Source: Rhodohalobacter sp. 614A (lineage in GTDB: Bacteria; Bacteroidota; Rhodothermia; Balneolales; Balneolaceae). From it: a stretch of 64,000 nt of DNA. Shown here in pieces: positions 52,331 to 62,612 of this stretch. The stretch's first letter is position 1. Every line of letters starts with the position of its first letter. A program made the translations under genes and the position numbers. A model generated the notes under the pieces. The model made no database searches. It was given only the letters and a program-made list of their open reading frames with translations, and was not told where the DNA came from. The stretch is taken from assembly GCF_021462415.1 (NCBI RefSeq), contig NZ_JAKEDS010000001.1, forward strand, positions 778,273-842,272, given 5' to 3'.

Positions 52331-53590
52331 CTATTCCTTTCCATCATACGCCCCATAAACCGCATCCCGGAAATCTTTATGCATCTGGTTGGCAAACGGA
52401 AACTTCTGCACGAAAAAGACGGCGGTCAATTCGTTTTGCGGATCTACCCAAAAGAGCGTACTCGCAGCGCCGTCCCAAAAGAATTCACCGACGGTACCCA
52501 CATTCTCTTCCGGCGATTGTGGCGGACGAAGCCGAACCGCAAAATCAATTCCAAAACCAACCTGACCTTTACTTGGCAGCCACAGCCGTTCGGTTACATC
52601 TTCCGAAAGATGATTCGTTGCCATCAGCTCTACAGTTTCAGGTTCTAAAATTCGTACGCCGTTCAATTCTCCTTCATGAACCAGCATTTGCGCAAACGTC
52701 ATATAATCGTCAAGAGTAGACGTAAAGCCAAAACCTCCGGGTGTGAGCGGCCACTCGCTGGTATTGAAAGCAAGAATCTGCTCGTCCGGAATTCGGGTAA
52801 GAGAATCGCCTTCCGCGCCGGAATAGACAGCTGCCATTCGGTTGCGGTCGCCTTCAGGGACAAAATATCTCGTCTCATCCATTCCCAGCGGATCGAGAAC
52901 ATGCTCACGCACATACTCATCAAACGGCTGGCCGGAAAGACGTTCTACCAAAAATGCCTGCACATCTACCGAAGGGCCATAATACCACTCATCGCCGGGA
53001 TGAAAAACCAGCGGCAGACTTCCGAGTTTTTCGGCGAATTCCGTCAGTGTATTTTCGCGGTTCATGGGTTCGGCCTCCGCCAGCAGTGGACCTACATATT
53101 CCGCATTGGTATCATTTGCAAAACCGGCTGTATGCCGCGTTATATCGCGGATGGTAATTTCCCGGTTTGGCTCAGCCAATATGGGATTTCCATCTTCATC
53201 CATACCTTCGTAAACGGTCATATCGGCAAATTCCGGCGCATATTGGGAGAGAGGATCGTCCAGTTCAAACGCACCCTCTTCGTAAAGCGTCATGAGTGCA
53301 ACGCCGGTGATGGGCTTGGTCATGGAATAAATCTGTACCAGCGTATTTCGTGCCATCGGAACACCTTCCTCACGATCGGCCTGGCCTACGGCATTGAAGT
53401 AAACCTCCTCACCGTCTTCATAAATCAGCGCGGACACCCCGGCTGCGGCTCCCGTCTGCACAAAACTCTGCAATGTTGAATCGATACGGGCAGCAGCCGT
53501 TTCATCGATGATTTGGGTTTCTTGTTGTTGATTCCCTGAACAAGCGGTTAGGAGGGCGAGGCTTAGGACCACATATGTTATTTTGTTCAT
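52331..53590 (-). CDS. Beta-lactamase-fold serine hydrolase lipoprotein (class C/DD-peptidase family)
   Basis: 419 residues. Lipoprotein signal (VLSLALLTACSGN). The PF00144 fold is shown by S-x2-K in YSMTKPITGVA (active-site Ser and Lys), a Tyr-x-Asn-like YYGPSVD segment, and the C-terminal GVGQVGFGIDF / FFWDGAASTLFW triad region. Members include class C beta-lactamases, D-amino-acid peptidases and esterases; nothing in the context fixes which. Transcribed alone on the minus strand; the preceding 53591-53691 gap is AT-rich. Confidence 0.9.
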   Translation of the reverse strand: MNKITYVVLSLALLTACSGNQQQETQIIDETAAARIDSTLQSFVQTGAAAGVSALIYEDGEEVYFNAVGQADREEGVPMARNTLVQIYSMTKPITGVALMTLYEEGAFELDDPLSQYAPEFADMTVYEGMDEDGNPILAEPNREITIRDITRHTAGFANDTNAEYVGPLLAEAEPMNRENTLTEFAEKLGSLPLVFHPGDEWYYGPSVDVQAFLVERLSGQPFDEYVREHVLDPLGMDETRYFVPEGDRNRMAAVYSGAEGDSLTRIPDEQILAFNTSEWPLTPGGFGFTSTLDDYMTFAQMLVHEGELNGVRILEPETVELMATNHLSEDVTERLWLPSKGQVGFGIDFAVRLRPPQSPEENVGTVGEFFWDGAASTLFWVDPQNELTAVFFVQKFPFANQMHKDFRDAVYGAYDGKE

Positions 53591-53691
53591 AGTCTTTTGG
53601 ATTGATAAAAATTGGATACCTAAACTATCTAATTGTAGAATAGATAAGCAGAAGAGAAGGTACTAATTTATTTTTTAGGGCTAAATATTAG

Positions 53692-55911
53692 CTATTCATC
53701 TTCATTATAGTCTGCAACTTCTTTTCTATCATTCAATTCCATGATCACAGGTTGTTTAAGCTTTAAAGCCTTACCTGTCACTACTGCATGTCTCTCTTCA
53801 AGTGTTGGTAGTACATTTGAATATTCGGAACCGATGTAGTTTTCAAGAAATTGTTTCCCGGTATCATCAAAAACTCGCAGTGCAAATATTGTATTACATT
53901 GATTCAAAATGCTTTTGCTAATATTCGCAGTTCTTTGAGTAACAACCATTGATCCCATACCAAACTTTCTTCCTTGTAGAATTACTTTAGCCGTTCCGTT
54001 TGTAGCACTCTTATCCCCTTCATTTGCAACAGAATTCCATTCTGGAACTAAGGAGTGAGCCTCTTCAAAAACCATTAAATACTTAGCATCAGTAGTTTCT
54101 CCTTTACTTCTTGCCATCAGAAAAATCCTTTCAGAAATAATTCTCGTTTTTTCCGCCGGTGTTAAATCATCTTTATATGTAACTTTATATTTACTGCCTG
54201 CTTTTTCTACGCGATGCCAATCTGGATTTAATATAAATATCCTTTTTCCCGATTGATCAAACTTACTTAATTCATCATCAAGTATTGATTTATATAAACT
54301 CTCATTTCCCCAAGTTTCGGGATTATCATAATCTTCTGCTCCCTTATGATGGCGTAATTGCTGCTTACTTGACTCACTAATATCAATTTCAATCAAATCA
54401 TCACTTATATATTTTGGCAATGAGTCTTGGTATTGATTTGTTAGATCGATACAGAAAATTTTCACATTTGTTGATAGAATTAACTTTTGAAGTAATTCAA
54501 ATGTCAAACAAGATTTTCCAATTCCCAAAATTCCTAATATTGCAGTGTTATGGGTTACTAAAGTATCAGGCTCTTTTATTGGAAATCCGTAGTTAGTTTT
54601 GGGGAGTCTACCTATAAACCTACTTGCATCATATTCAATTTCTTCTGGCTCTAATAAGAAGATTGGGGTGTATATTTCTGGAAGCCATTTAACTGTTTCT
54701 AATTCATTATTGGTAGTATCATATTCTCCCAGTTTTTGGGCAGTTCCAATTGTATAACCGTGGGAATTTTGCTTTTCCAAATCTTCTTCTTCGGTTCTAC
54801 CATCAATTATTTGATAAAGAACTGATTTTCCCACTATTGAGGTCTCAAGAATTGTTCCCTCCCCAATATTTTTATCTCCCAAAGTTTCAGAATCGAAAAG
54901 AGTTAAAAATCTTATTTGTTTTATTGTTGAGCCTTTCCAAACGTAACCAATGAAATTTTTAAAGTTTTTGTATACAGAATTTCTTTCAACTTTCTCCTTT
55001 ACTACATCTTCCAAATCATCTTTTTTGATATGTTTTACGGAGTGTGTTTTTGAATAGATAGTTTTTTCTCCAGAAAGCGGCTCAAATGACTTTAAATCAA
55101 AGGTTATAAAATTATTCTCATTTCCACGAAGTGAAAAGATATAAGCCCATCTTTTACCTACTAAATACTTTTCGTCAACTACTATTCCAATTATTCCTTT
55201 TTGATCACTCTCCAAATAAACTAGTTCACCTTTTAGCGACTTTAAACCTTTTAAAGTATCTCCAGTTATTTCGACTTTATAGAAATCTATACTATCATGA
55301 CCAATTACTTGACCCAGTTCCTCTCCTGTTTCCTTACTGCTAGTTAGGAAGGAGAAGGTTCTCCAAATTCCTAACACCAGATAATTAACTGGCTTATTAA
55401 TCAACAACAAAAACCCAAAACCAATTAATAACGCATATTCGAAATCAGGGATGCTATCTGTAAAAAAAGAGGCGACAATAAAAAAATAGAGGATTGAAAA
55501 AATTATTTCTGGCCTTGAAATTTTACAGATGATATCGGTTAAAACTTTTCTAGACTTAACCAAATTTTTACTCTGATAAAGAAAAATCAAAAGTAGTGCA
55601 GTAACGAGAAAAAATATCGAGACATAAATCCAATAATCGTAGAGAAGAAATTCATTTTGTTCACTTATGCTGAATAAAAAAAGTAGAATTGCAACCCATC
55701 TCGCAACAACTTCAACTGGTCTAGAAAAAAAGGGCTCAATTATATATGAACCTAGTACAAGTGATAAAGCTGTTACTATAAGTAAGTAGTTCCACTTGCT
55801 CGTAGTATCGAATATATTTTCAGTATCCCCACTAAAGTATAATCCTAGGAATAAAATAATCCCTAGATAAATAAATGCCGCAAGGAACCTCTGTTTAATT
55901 GTCAATTTCAT
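53692..55911 (-). CDS. Membrane-anchored HerA/DUF87-type ATPase, probably acquired
   Basis: 739 residues. About seven hydrophobic segments occupy residues 1-195. The C-terminal half is a HerA/FtsK-clan ATPase: Walker A ILGILGIGKSCLTFELL near 462, Walker B YLMVFEEAHSLVPEW near 614, and the following GRKFGMGSMVVTQRTANISK sensor/arginine-finger region and RVFDDTGKQFLENYIGS. The gene is visibly richer in A+T and in AGA/AAA/TTA codons than its neighbours, and no NurA or Mre11/Rad50 gene is nearby. Stand-alone HerA-type ATPases occur in antiphage and DNA-translocation systems; no known partner is seen, so the role is open. Confidence 0.8.
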   Translation of the reverse strand: MKLTIKQRFLAAFIYLGIILFLGLYFSGDTENIFDTTSKWNYLLIVTALSLVLGSYIIEPFFSRPVEVVARWVAILLFLFSISEQNEFLLYDYWIYVSIFFLVTALLLIFLYQSKNLVKSRKVLTDIICKISRPEIIFSILYFFIVASFFTDSIPDFEYALLIGFGFLLLINKPVNYLVLGIWRTFSFLTSSKETGEELGQVIGHDSIDFYKVEITGDTLKGLKSLKGELVYLESDQKGIIGIVVDEKYLVGKRWAYIFSLRGNENNFITFDLKSFEPLSGEKTIYSKTHSVKHIKKDDLEDVVKEKVERNSVYKNFKNFIGYVWKGSTIKQIRFLTLFDSETLGDKNIGEGTILETSIVGKSVLYQIIDGRTEEEDLEKQNSHGYTIGTAQKLGEYDTTNNELETVKWLPEIYTPIFLLEPEEIEYDASRFIGRLPKTNYGFPIKEPDTLVTHNTAILGILGIGKSCLTFELLQKLILSTNVKIFCIDLTNQYQDSLPKYISDDLIEIDISESSKQQLRHHKGAEDYDNPETWGNESLYKSILDDELSKFDQSGKRIFILNPDWHRVEKAGSKYKVTYKDDLTPAEKTRIISERIFLMARSKGETTDAKYLMVFEEAHSLVPEWNSVANEGDKSATNGTAKVILQGRKFGMGSMVVTQRTANISKSILNQCNTIFALRVFDDTGKQFLENYIGSEYSNVLPTLEERHAVVTGKALKLKQPVIMELNDRKEVADYNEDE

Positions 55912-56235
55912 AGTACCCCTCTCTTACAGATTTGATATTTAAACAATTGGACTTAACCAATCTAAGATTATATAAAAAGAAGATGAGTTTCGGAAAAAGA
56001 ACTCGAACGAAAGCTTACTTCCCAAAATGCCACAACCGCCAACAAACCTAAAATTGCCGTGTCGTTACTCCGTTCCTCATCGCAATGACTGGTTTCATGC
56101 CATGTGATAACGCTCTATTTCGGAACAAAACGAGATTTTTTTGGATACCAATACTATCTTTTCTGATTTTATAGAAATCAATTTTAAATGAACGATCTCC
56201 GCTCAGGAGAACTTTTTTCAATCTCATTATATATA
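55912..56235. other. Intergenic region with one dispersed-repeat fragment
   Basis: Between the divergent ATPase and oxidoreductase genes. 56064-56105 carries a fragment of the dispersed repeat (CCTCATCGCAATGACTGG). The rest is AT-rich. It must hold the two divergent promoters, but I could not place them. Confidence 0.4.
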
Positions 56236-57219
56236 ATGAAAAAAATTCGATTTGGTGTTTTAAGTACGGCGAAAATAGGCGTTCAAAAAGTGATCCCGGC
56301 CATACAGAATTCTGAACTTTGTGAGGTTACGGCGATCTCTTCCCGAACCACGGAGCGCGCTCAATCCGTGGCGGATGAACTTTCCATTCCCAAAGCATAT
56401 GGTTCGTACGAAGAACTTCTAAACGATCCGGATGTGGATGCGATCTACAATCCACTCCCAAACAATCTTCACGTAACGTGGTCTATCAAGGCGCTGGAAG
56501 CCGGCAAGCACGTGCTTTGTGAAAAACCTGTCGGGATGGATGCCGAGGAAGTCCGTCAGTTGGAAGCTATATCACACAATTTTCCCGGGTTGAAAATATC
56601 CGAGGCGTTTATGTACCGGCAGCACCCACGATGGAAACGAACCGTAGAACTGGTTCGGTCGGGCGAAATCGGAGACCTGAAAGCCATTCATTCGTTCTTT
56701 TCGTATTACAATGACGATCCTGAAAATTACCGCAACAGCGCTCATATGGGCGGGGGCGGACTGATGGACATCGGTTGTTATTCCATCTCTCTTTCGAGGC
56801 TTTTGTTTAACAGTGAACCCGTTGCCGTTCACGGCGAACTGGAGTACGATCCCGAATTTAAAACTGACCGGTTGGCGTCAGGATTGCTTCGTTTTGAAAA
56901 TGGAACTTCGGTTTTTACCTGTTCCACCCAAGCGTTTAAAGACCAGTATTTGAAGGTTTACGGCACAAAGGGAAGAATTGAAATGAACTGGCCGTTTAAC
57001 CCGGATTTCACCCAAAAAACAGTGCTGAGGATTACGGTTCATGATACAGAAACTGTTGAGGAGTTTGATCCCTGTGATCATTTTACGCTTCAGGCAGATG
57101 CGTTTGCGACGGCTATTTTAGAAGACGGCCCTGTACCCGTTCCGCTGGAGGATTCCATCCGAAATATGGAAGTGATTGATGCGATGCGGAGCGAATCTGG
57201 CGCTGCACATTCAATGTAA
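56236..57219 (+). CDS. Gfo/Idh/MocA-family NAD(P)-dependent oxidoreductase
   Basis: 327 residues from the ATG at 56236, chosen over 56188 because it starts directly at the Rossmann strand MKKIRFGVLSTAKIG. The motifs CEKPVG (with the conserved Glu-Lys-Pro) in the middle and the HMGGGGLMDIGCYSI segment identify the Gfo/Idh/MocA family, and AFMYRQHPRW is typical of glucose-fructose oxidoreductase/dihydrodiol-dehydrogenase-like members. They oxidise or reduce sugars or related rings with NAD(P). Convergent with pgm. Confidence 0.93.
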   Translation: MKKIRFGVLSTAKIGVQKVIPAIQNSELCEVTAISSRTTERAQSVADELSIPKAYGSYEELLNDPDVDAIYNPLPNNLHVTWSIKALEAGKHVLCEKPVGMDAEEVRQLEAISHNFPGLKISEAFMYRQHPRWKRTVELVRSGEIGDLKAIHSFFSYYNDDPENYRNSAHMGGGGLMDIGCYSISLSRLLFNSEPVAVHGELEYDPEFKTDRLASGLLRFENGTSVFTCSTQAFKDQYLKVYGTKGRIEMNWPFNPDFTQKTVLRITVHDTETVEEFDPCDHFTLQADAFATAILEDGPVPVPLEDSIRNMEVIDAMRSESGAAHSM

Positions 57220-57285
57220 ATCGATTCATCCCGGATTCACTGATCCCAGAGGTTTCCTTTGAAATCGACGGACTAAAACTACGAT

Positions 57286-58932
57286 CTATTTTCCAAGCAC
57301 CGAATCTACAATTTGTTTCGCTTCCTCCTGAATTTTCTTGAGGTGATCAGGTCCTTTAAAGCTCTCCGTATAGATCTTGTAGATATCTTCGGTTCCGGAG
57401 GGGCGCGCTGCAAACCAGCCGTTTTCCGTTTCCACTTTTAGTCCGCCAATCGGTGCGTCATTTCCGGGAGCACGAGTGATTTTCTTCTGAATCGGTTCGC
57501 CGGCAAGAGAATCCGCTTTCACCTGGTCGGGCGAGAGATCTTTCAAAATGGCTTTTTCGTCGAGTGTTGCGGGCGCATCCAGCCGTTCATAGACCGGGCT
57601 TCCGAATCGATCTTCCAATTCTTTGTAATGCACATCCGGGCTTTTACCGGTTTTTGCCGTAATCTCTGCGGAGAGAAGATTTAAAATAATTCCGTCTTTA
57701 TCGGTGGACCAAACGGTTCCGTCTTTTCTCAGAAACGACGCGCCGGCACTCTCTTCACCGCCAAATCCGAAAGATCCATCCAGCAATCCATTTACAAACC
57801 ATTTAAAACCAACCGGCACTTCCGCCAGCTTTTTGTTGATGGATTTTGCAACCCGATCAATCATACTGCTGGAAACCAGTGTTTTTCCAACGGCGGCGCC
57901 ATCACTCCAGCCCGGCCGGTTTTGAAACAGATATTGAATGGCAACTGACAAATAGTGATTCGGATTCATCAACCCGGTTTTGGTCACAATTCCGTGACGA
58001 TCAAAATCGGTATCATTTCCGAAGGCAATATCGTATTTATCCTTCAGGTCAATCAGGCTGGCCATGGCATAAGGAGAAGAACAGTCCATCCGGATTTTTC
58101 CATCTTTATCCACCGTCATAAAGCTGAATGTGGGATCAACACGCGGATTTACCACTTCCAGGTTCAGGTTATACTTTTCAGCAATCGGCTCCCAATACGC
58201 AATTCCCGACCCACCCATCGGATCGGCACCGATTTTCAAGCCCGACTCACTGATCACATCCATATCAAGCACGTTTTTTAAGTCATCCGTATACGGGTGG
58301 ATATAGTCGTGTGTCTTCGTAGAGTTTTTAGCGAGAGCTTTCTTCAGGGGAATCCGGCGAACACCTTTCAAATCCGTTTTCAGATATTTGTTGGCTGTGT
58401 TTTGAATCTCATTCGTGATGTCGGTTCCCGCCGGACCGCCATTGACGGCATTATATTTAAAACCACCGTCCGAAGGAGGGTTGTGAGAGGGCGTAATCAC
58501 CACGCCATCGGCCATATTTTTTGGATCGGATTTGTCTTTGTTCCACGTCAGAATAGCATGTGAAACGGCCGGAGTGGGTGTATATCCAAAATCATTTTGG
58601 TAGCGGATTTCAATATCGTTTGCTGCTAACACTTCAATGGCCGAAACCATTGCAGGTTCGGAAAGGGCATGTGTATCCATCCCCAAAAAAAGCGGACCGT
58701 TAATACCATTTTTATACCGATAATCGGCCACAGCCTGGCTGATGGCCAAAATGTGGTGTTGATTAAAAGTAGAATCCAGAGCTGTTCCGCGATGGCCGGA
58801 TGTTCCGAACGAAATCGCGTGTTTTGGATTCTCGCTATCCGGCATTTTGCTGTAATACGATGTAATGAGTCTCGGAATATTTTCAAGTATAGTATGGGGT
58901 GCCGGTTTACCTGCAAGTTCGTGGGTCGCCAA
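57286..58932 (-). CDS. pgm: Phosphoglucomutase (alpha-D-glucose phosphate-specific)
   Basis: 548 residues, normal. Active-site Ser S149 in [12 protein letters not shown], the metal loop in [11 protein letters not shown], sugar-binding GFGGEESAG and phosphate-binding [11 protein letters not shown] are all present; the start [14 protein letters not shown] is typical of bacterial Pgm. It interconverts glucose-1-phosphate and glucose-6-phosphate, feeding glycogen, trehalose and surface polysaccharide synthesis. The start is a TTG at 58932, backed by a strong Shine-Dalgarno sequence; no ATG is available nearby. Convergent with the Gfo/Idh/MocA gene. Confidence 0.95.
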   Translation of the reverse strand: MATHELAGKPAPHTILENIPRLITSYYSKMPDSENPKHAISFGTSGHRGTALDSTFNQHHILAISQAVADYRYKNGINGPLFLGMDTHALSEPAMVSAIEVLAANDIEIRYQNDFGYTPTPAVSHAILTWNKDKSDPKNMADGVVITPSHNPPSDGGFKYNAVNGGPAGTDITNEIQNTANKYLKTDLKGVRRIPLKKALAKNSTKTHDYIHPYTDDLKNVLDMDVISESGLKIGADPMGGSGIAYWEPIAEKYNLNLEVVNPRVDPTFSFMTVDKDGKIRMDCSSPYAMASLIDLKDKYDIAFGNDTDFDRHGIVTKTGLMNPNHYLSVAIQYLFQNRPGWSDGAAVGKTLVSSSMIDRVAKSINKKLAEVPVGFKWFVNGLLDGSFGFGGEESAGASFLRKDGTVWSTDKDGIILNLLSAEITAKTGKSPDVHYKELEDRFGSPVYERLDAPATLDEKAILKDLSPDQVKADSLAGEPIQKKITRAPGNDAPIGGLKVETENGWFAARPSGTEDIYKIYTESFKGPDHLKKIQEEAKQIVDSVLGK

Positions 58933-58937
58933 AATGA

Positions 58938-58944
58938 TCCTCCC
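58938..58944 (-). promoter_or_regulatory. Shine-Dalgarno deciding the TTG start of pgm
   Basis: GGGAGGA on the minus strand, five bases before the TTG at 58932-58930. It is one of few clear ribosome binding sites in this window and supports the non-ATG start. Confidence 0.75.
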
Positions 58945-59076
58945 GTTATATTCTAATTTCTATCAGTCATGGTTCAGCACTCCTCCGAAAATGGCTGTTA
59001 TTACTAAAAATGGCAAGTAACTCGACACAAAAGTAACAGGTATTTTTTGATGCGTTAGCAAAGGCATCTCTTCTTC

Positions 59077-59745
59077 TCACACAAACGTAGCTATCTCTTC
59101 CAAAGGCTTTTTAGTGATATCGGGTACTTTTGCATTCTCCGCGGGATGACCGGTTACCAAAATTAAATACGCTCTTTCATTTGACGGACGGTCTAAAACC
59201 TTATTCAGAAATTTCATCGGATTCGGTGTGTGTGTCAGAGTTGCGAGTCCCGAATGATGAAGCGCCGTTATCAATATTCCTGTGGCAATGCCGACAGATT
59301 CCTTCACATAATAGTGCTGAATTTTTTCGCCGGTTTCGGTTTCTTCATAATTCTTCGAAAAAATCACAATCAGGCAGGGAGCTGTTTCCAGGTACGGTTT
59401 GTTTTCGTCTGTTCCCAGAGGCTCAAGAGCATTCAGCCACTCTTCGGGGGCTTTTTCATTGTAAAACTCCTTTTCAGCTTTTTCGGCCTCAATCCGAATT
59501 TTCCTTTTTACTGCGGGATCAGAAACTACAACAAAATGCCACGGTTGCAGATTGGCCCCGTTAGGCGCTGTTCCGGCCGCTTTAATTGCGTCCTGAATCA
59601 CTTCAACCGGAACCGGCTGATCAGAAAAATCGCGAACTGTTCGCCTTTTTTTGATTTCCTCATAAAAGTCTGCGGCCCGCCTTTTCATTTCTTCGGGTGG
59701 GAATTGACGGTAGCCTGGCAAAGGAATAAATTCAGGTTTTGGCAT
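59077..59745 (-). CDS. Nitroreductase-fold flavoprotein of the iodotyrosine deiodinase-like group
   Basis: 222 residues. FMN-binding [36 protein letters not shown] and the [18 protein letters not shown] segment. The order and wording match iodotyrosine deiodinase-like proteins (compare the GTAPSGAHTEPW-type motif and HYYNEISVSIACG in the animal enzymes), with the lid containing Glu and Tyr in [13 protein letters not shown]. Members reductively dehalogenate halotyrosines with FMN; ordinary nitroreductase activity is the alternative. Predicted soluble; single gene. Confidence 0.82.
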   Translation of the reverse strand: MPKPEFIPLPGYRQFPPEEMKRRAADFYEEIKKRRTVRDFSDQPVPVEVIQDAIKAAGTAPNGANLQPWHFVVVSDPAVKRKIRIEAEKAEKEFYNEKAPEEWLNALEPLGTDENKPYLETAPCLIVIFSKNYEETETGEKIQHYYVKESVGIATGILITALHHSGLATLTHTPNPMKFLNKVLDRPSNERAYLILVTGHPAENAKVPDITKKPLEEIATFV

Positions 59746-59809
59746 TATGGACAGGATGTATTTTCTGTGAGACCCATTTAAAATAGGAAAGAGCCAAGAG
59801 ACTTTTAAA

Positions 59810-60565
59810 TCAACTGTTCATCCACTCTTTAAAATCCTGCGAGCGGCTGGTGCTCACCACCGTATCGATATTCCGCCCGGTTGATGGCTTCAGTTCCAGT
59901 TTAACGCGGCTTCGGGTCCACGCCATCATGTTTTCAATTGATTCTATGTTGACCATTAGTCCACGGTTAATTCTGAAGAATCCAGCGGGGTCCAGTTCTT
60001 TTTCAAGAGCGTCGAGAGAATAGTCTACAGGCAGTTTTTTGTTATTGAAAGTGACTATAAACACGCTTTTATCCTCCGCAAAAATGTAGGAGATTTCATC
60101 CGTATTTACTTTTTTCATGATGTCGCCAATTCGAATCAAAAACCGCTCTTTGTACTGTTTTGTTTGATCAGAAAAAACGGCCAACAGTTTTTCTACATCC
60201 ACCGAAAAAGCTTTACCCATGGTTTTGTATTTCTGAAGGCTCTCCTCCAGCTCTCTTTTTTTAATGGGTTTAAGCAAATAAGCGATACTGTTTACCTGGA
60301 ATGCTTTAATGGCATACTGATCATAAGCCGTTGTAAATATGATCGGAGTCGTAATATTTACTTGCTCAAAAATGGAAAAGCTGAGTCCATCCGAAAGTTG
60401 AATATCCAGAAAAATGAGATCTACTTTGTGTTTGGAAAGCCATTTCACTGACTCCGTCACCGAACCGATTTTCGCCAGCACCTCACACTCCATATCGATC
60501 TCCATCAGCATCTCTTCAAGCCGTCGTGCAGCGATGGATTCATCTTCGATTATCAGGACTTTCAT
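59810..60565 (-). CDS. LytTR-type response regulator
   Basis: 251 residues. Receiver domain with acidic pocket EDE (7-9) and phospho-acceptor D54 in [12 protein letters not shown], Thr and Lys in FTTAYDQYA and LLKPIKK. The C-terminal 100 residues are a LytTR DNA-binding domain ([33 protein letters not shown]). Acts as output of the LytS-type kinase encoded 17 bases upstream in the same operon. Confidence 0.95.
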   Translation of the reverse strand: MKVLIIEDESIAARRLEEMLMEIDMECEVLAKIGSVTESVKWLSKHKVDLIFLDIQLSDGLSFSIFEQVNITTPIIFTTAYDQYAIKAFQVNSIAYLLKPIKKRELEESLQKYKTMGKAFSVDVEKLLAVFSDQTKQYKERFLIRIGDIMKKVNTDEISYIFAEDKSVFIVTFNNKKLPVDYSLDALEKELDPAGFFRINRGLMVNIESIENMMAWTRSRVKLELKPSTGRNIDTVVSTSRSQDFKEWMNS

Positions 60566-60582
60566 CTCATTACTGGTTTTGA

Positions 60583-61644
60583 TTATTCCGTCATTAACGG
60601 TAGTTCCACTCTGTATACATCCGTTCCAATATTAAATTGGGGGATCCTTGCACAAACCATGGCGTATCGTTTCTCTAAATTCTTTTGGCCGATTCCGGTG
60701 GATTTTCCGAATGTCATTTTGGGCTGTAATGTGTTGGTTACGATTAAATCATCTTCCTTATCGAAGATCTCAATGTGAAGTGGTTTTTCCTTGCTGACCT
60801 GGTTGTGTTTGATGGCGTTTTCCAGAACCACCTGCAGCGACAACGGCGGCAGATAGCACGATAACAATTCCGACCGGATATTGACATTGTAATTCAAAAA
60901 ATCTCCGTGACGAATCTGTTGCAAATACATGTATGATCGCGCGAATTCAAGCTCCTTTTCCAGCGTAACCACAGGCTGTTCAATAGTATCGAGTACGTAC
61001 CGATAAATGCTTGAAAATTCCTCAATGAACCGTTGCGATTTTTCCGGATCCGTTTCGATCAATCCTGTCAAAACATTCAAACTGTTAAACATAAAATGCG
61101 GATTCATCTGGTTTTTCAGAACCTCAAACCGGATTTGTGTGAGTTCTTTCATCAACTCCTCATTTCTCTTTTCAGATTCCGCTTCGGCAATGAAAAAAAT
61201 CCACGCCTCAAAAATAATCATGATGGAAACATTGCAAATAGCTACAACAATGGAGTTGAACACGTAAGTTCTCAACAAATCTTCTTCGTAATTATTGATG
61301 AGGTGAGCCAGTGTTGTAACGGCTACTGCTATAATCACGCCTATCGAAATGGCGGCCATTAACTGGATTATACTTCTCTGAATTGCCTTCTTCTTCCAGG
61401 GATAATTCCGGTTCAGGAAGCGTATCAAATACAAGTCCGGGTAGGCTAGAAGAAAGGCGGCAACCAGGCTCAGAAAGGTTCCAAAAATCAAGCGAATTGC
61501 AGCTTCACCGGCGGTTTCAATTGTGTAAAATCCGCTGAAATGGTTGTAGGAAATGATGATAATTTGCATGGAAAATGCAATACTCAACAACAGCAGGAAA
61601 AGCTTTTTAAACGGAATGATGGTATGCAATTTTGAAGAAGCCAT
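60583..61644 (-). CDS. LytS/YehU-type sensor histidine kinase
   Basis: 353 residues. Four membrane helices in the first 150 residues, then the PF06580 His_kinase domain with H183 in QMNPHFMFNSLNVL, and a HATPase with LQVVLENAIKHNQ and a TGIGQKNLEKRYAM end. Partner of the LytTR regulator encoded directly downstream. Such pairs respond to membrane or cell-wall state in relatives; the signal here is unknown. Confidence 0.94.
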   Translation of the reverse strand: MASSKLHTIIPFKKLFLLLLSIAFSMQIIIISYNHFSGFYTIETAGEAAIRLIFGTFLSLVAAFLLAYPDLYLIRFLNRNYPWKKKAIQRSIIQLMAAISIGVIIAVAVTTLAHLINNYEEDLLRTYVFNSIVVAICNVSIMIIFEAWIFFIAEAESEKRNEELMKELTQIRFEVLKNQMNPHFMFNSLNVLTGLIETDPEKSQRFIEEFSSIYRYVLDTIEQPVVTLEKELEFARSYMYLQQIRHGDFLNYNVNIRSELLSCYLPPLSLQVVLENAIKHNQVSKEKPLHIEIFDKEDDLIVTNTLQPKMTFGKSTGIGQKNLEKRYAMVCARIPQFNIGTDVYRVELPLMTE

Positions 61645-61757
61645 GGTCTACCTGAAAGTTACTGTTCTGTTATCTCTTAATTAAATAAAGATTGCTTTGT
61701 GAAGCCTGATCTGCACTTTAAAATCAGGCTTACAAAGCATTGAGTTTGGTGATTTGT

Positions 61758-62345
61758 TTAGAAGGTTTTGTAGAAACCAATCTGGGTTGATAGGGTGTTC
61801 AGTTTTGAGCTGAACTCGTCTGCACCCGATTCAAAATCTCTGGAGAGTGAACTGAATTTTACTGAAGGGACCAATGCCCAGGATCGCCCCAAAGGAAGTT
61901 CTACCCCGCTGGCAAGTTGCCATCCCAAACCATGTCCGGTATCGGCAACGATATCGCCATCGTTATTTTCAATTTCTACGTGATCGTAAATTCCACCGGC
62001 CCGAAGCACGTAGTTCAGCTTATTATTCATCAGTGGATGCTTGAACTGAATACCAAACGTATAACCGGTTTCTTCAAAGTCCATATTGGTTCCGGCAAAA
62101 GATTGATCCACACCAAATTTTTTCCATCCCCAGCCGAGGTAAACACCGGTGTGATCCATGAACCTGTAATGGAAAGTTCCTTCAAAGCCCAGCCCGGTTT
62201 TAAGGTTGGCATCACCAATATCGGCGGTAGCGTAGGATGCGCCTGTTGCAAATTCGAATGCCCATCGGTTTTGATGGGTTTGTGCGGTTGCGTTCAGTGC
62301 CAGGACTGTCAGTATTGTAATGAGTAAGAATTTTTTTGTTTTCAT
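61758..62345 (-). CDS. Outer-membrane beta-barrel protein (OmpA/OmpW-like fold)
   Basis: 195 residues. Signal peptide (KFLLITILTVLALNATAQ), then about eight amphipathic strands (for example FEFATGASYATADIG, FHYRFMDHTGVYLGWGWKKF, LNTLSTQIGFYKTF) ending in Phe, the usual barrel end. A small eight-stranded porin-like or structural barrel; ligand unknown. Encoded alone upstream of the LytS/LytTR operon, on the same strand with 113 bases between. Confidence 0.85.
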   Translation of the reverse strand: MKTKKFLLITILTVLALNATAQTHQNRWAFEFATGASYATADIGDANLKTGLGFEGTFHYRFMDHTGVYLGWGWKKFGVDQSFAGTNMDFEETGYTFGIQFKHPLMNNKLNYVLRAGGIYDHVEIENNDGDIVADTGHGLGWQLASGVELPLGRSWALVPSVKFSSLSRDFESGADEFSSKLNTLSTQIGFYKTF

Positions 62346-62612
62346 CGTCTTGAGATTTAATTGTTACGGTTGCTTTCGTAGCTATGGGAAATGTAGGAGG
62401 GTGTGGCTGGCGCAACAATTTGATCCCGATGAATGCGCAAACAGAAAAGATGAATTCGTAAATAGTGAAGATGAACAGATCCGAAGTTTTGACTTTCTAT
62501 GATGTACTGTTTGAGACGAATAATCGATAGAAAAGTCTTTTATACTTGGGCAAAGTAAGTCTTCAGATCAGGATAAATTTTGGCGCATGTTCAGAGATCT
62601 ATTCAGGGCTTT

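Noticed and set aside
52676-53479. 267-codon open frame antisense to the beta-lactamase-fold gene
   Set aside because: The minus-strand gene has a complete fold and lipoprotein signal; this frame has no recognisable protein features.
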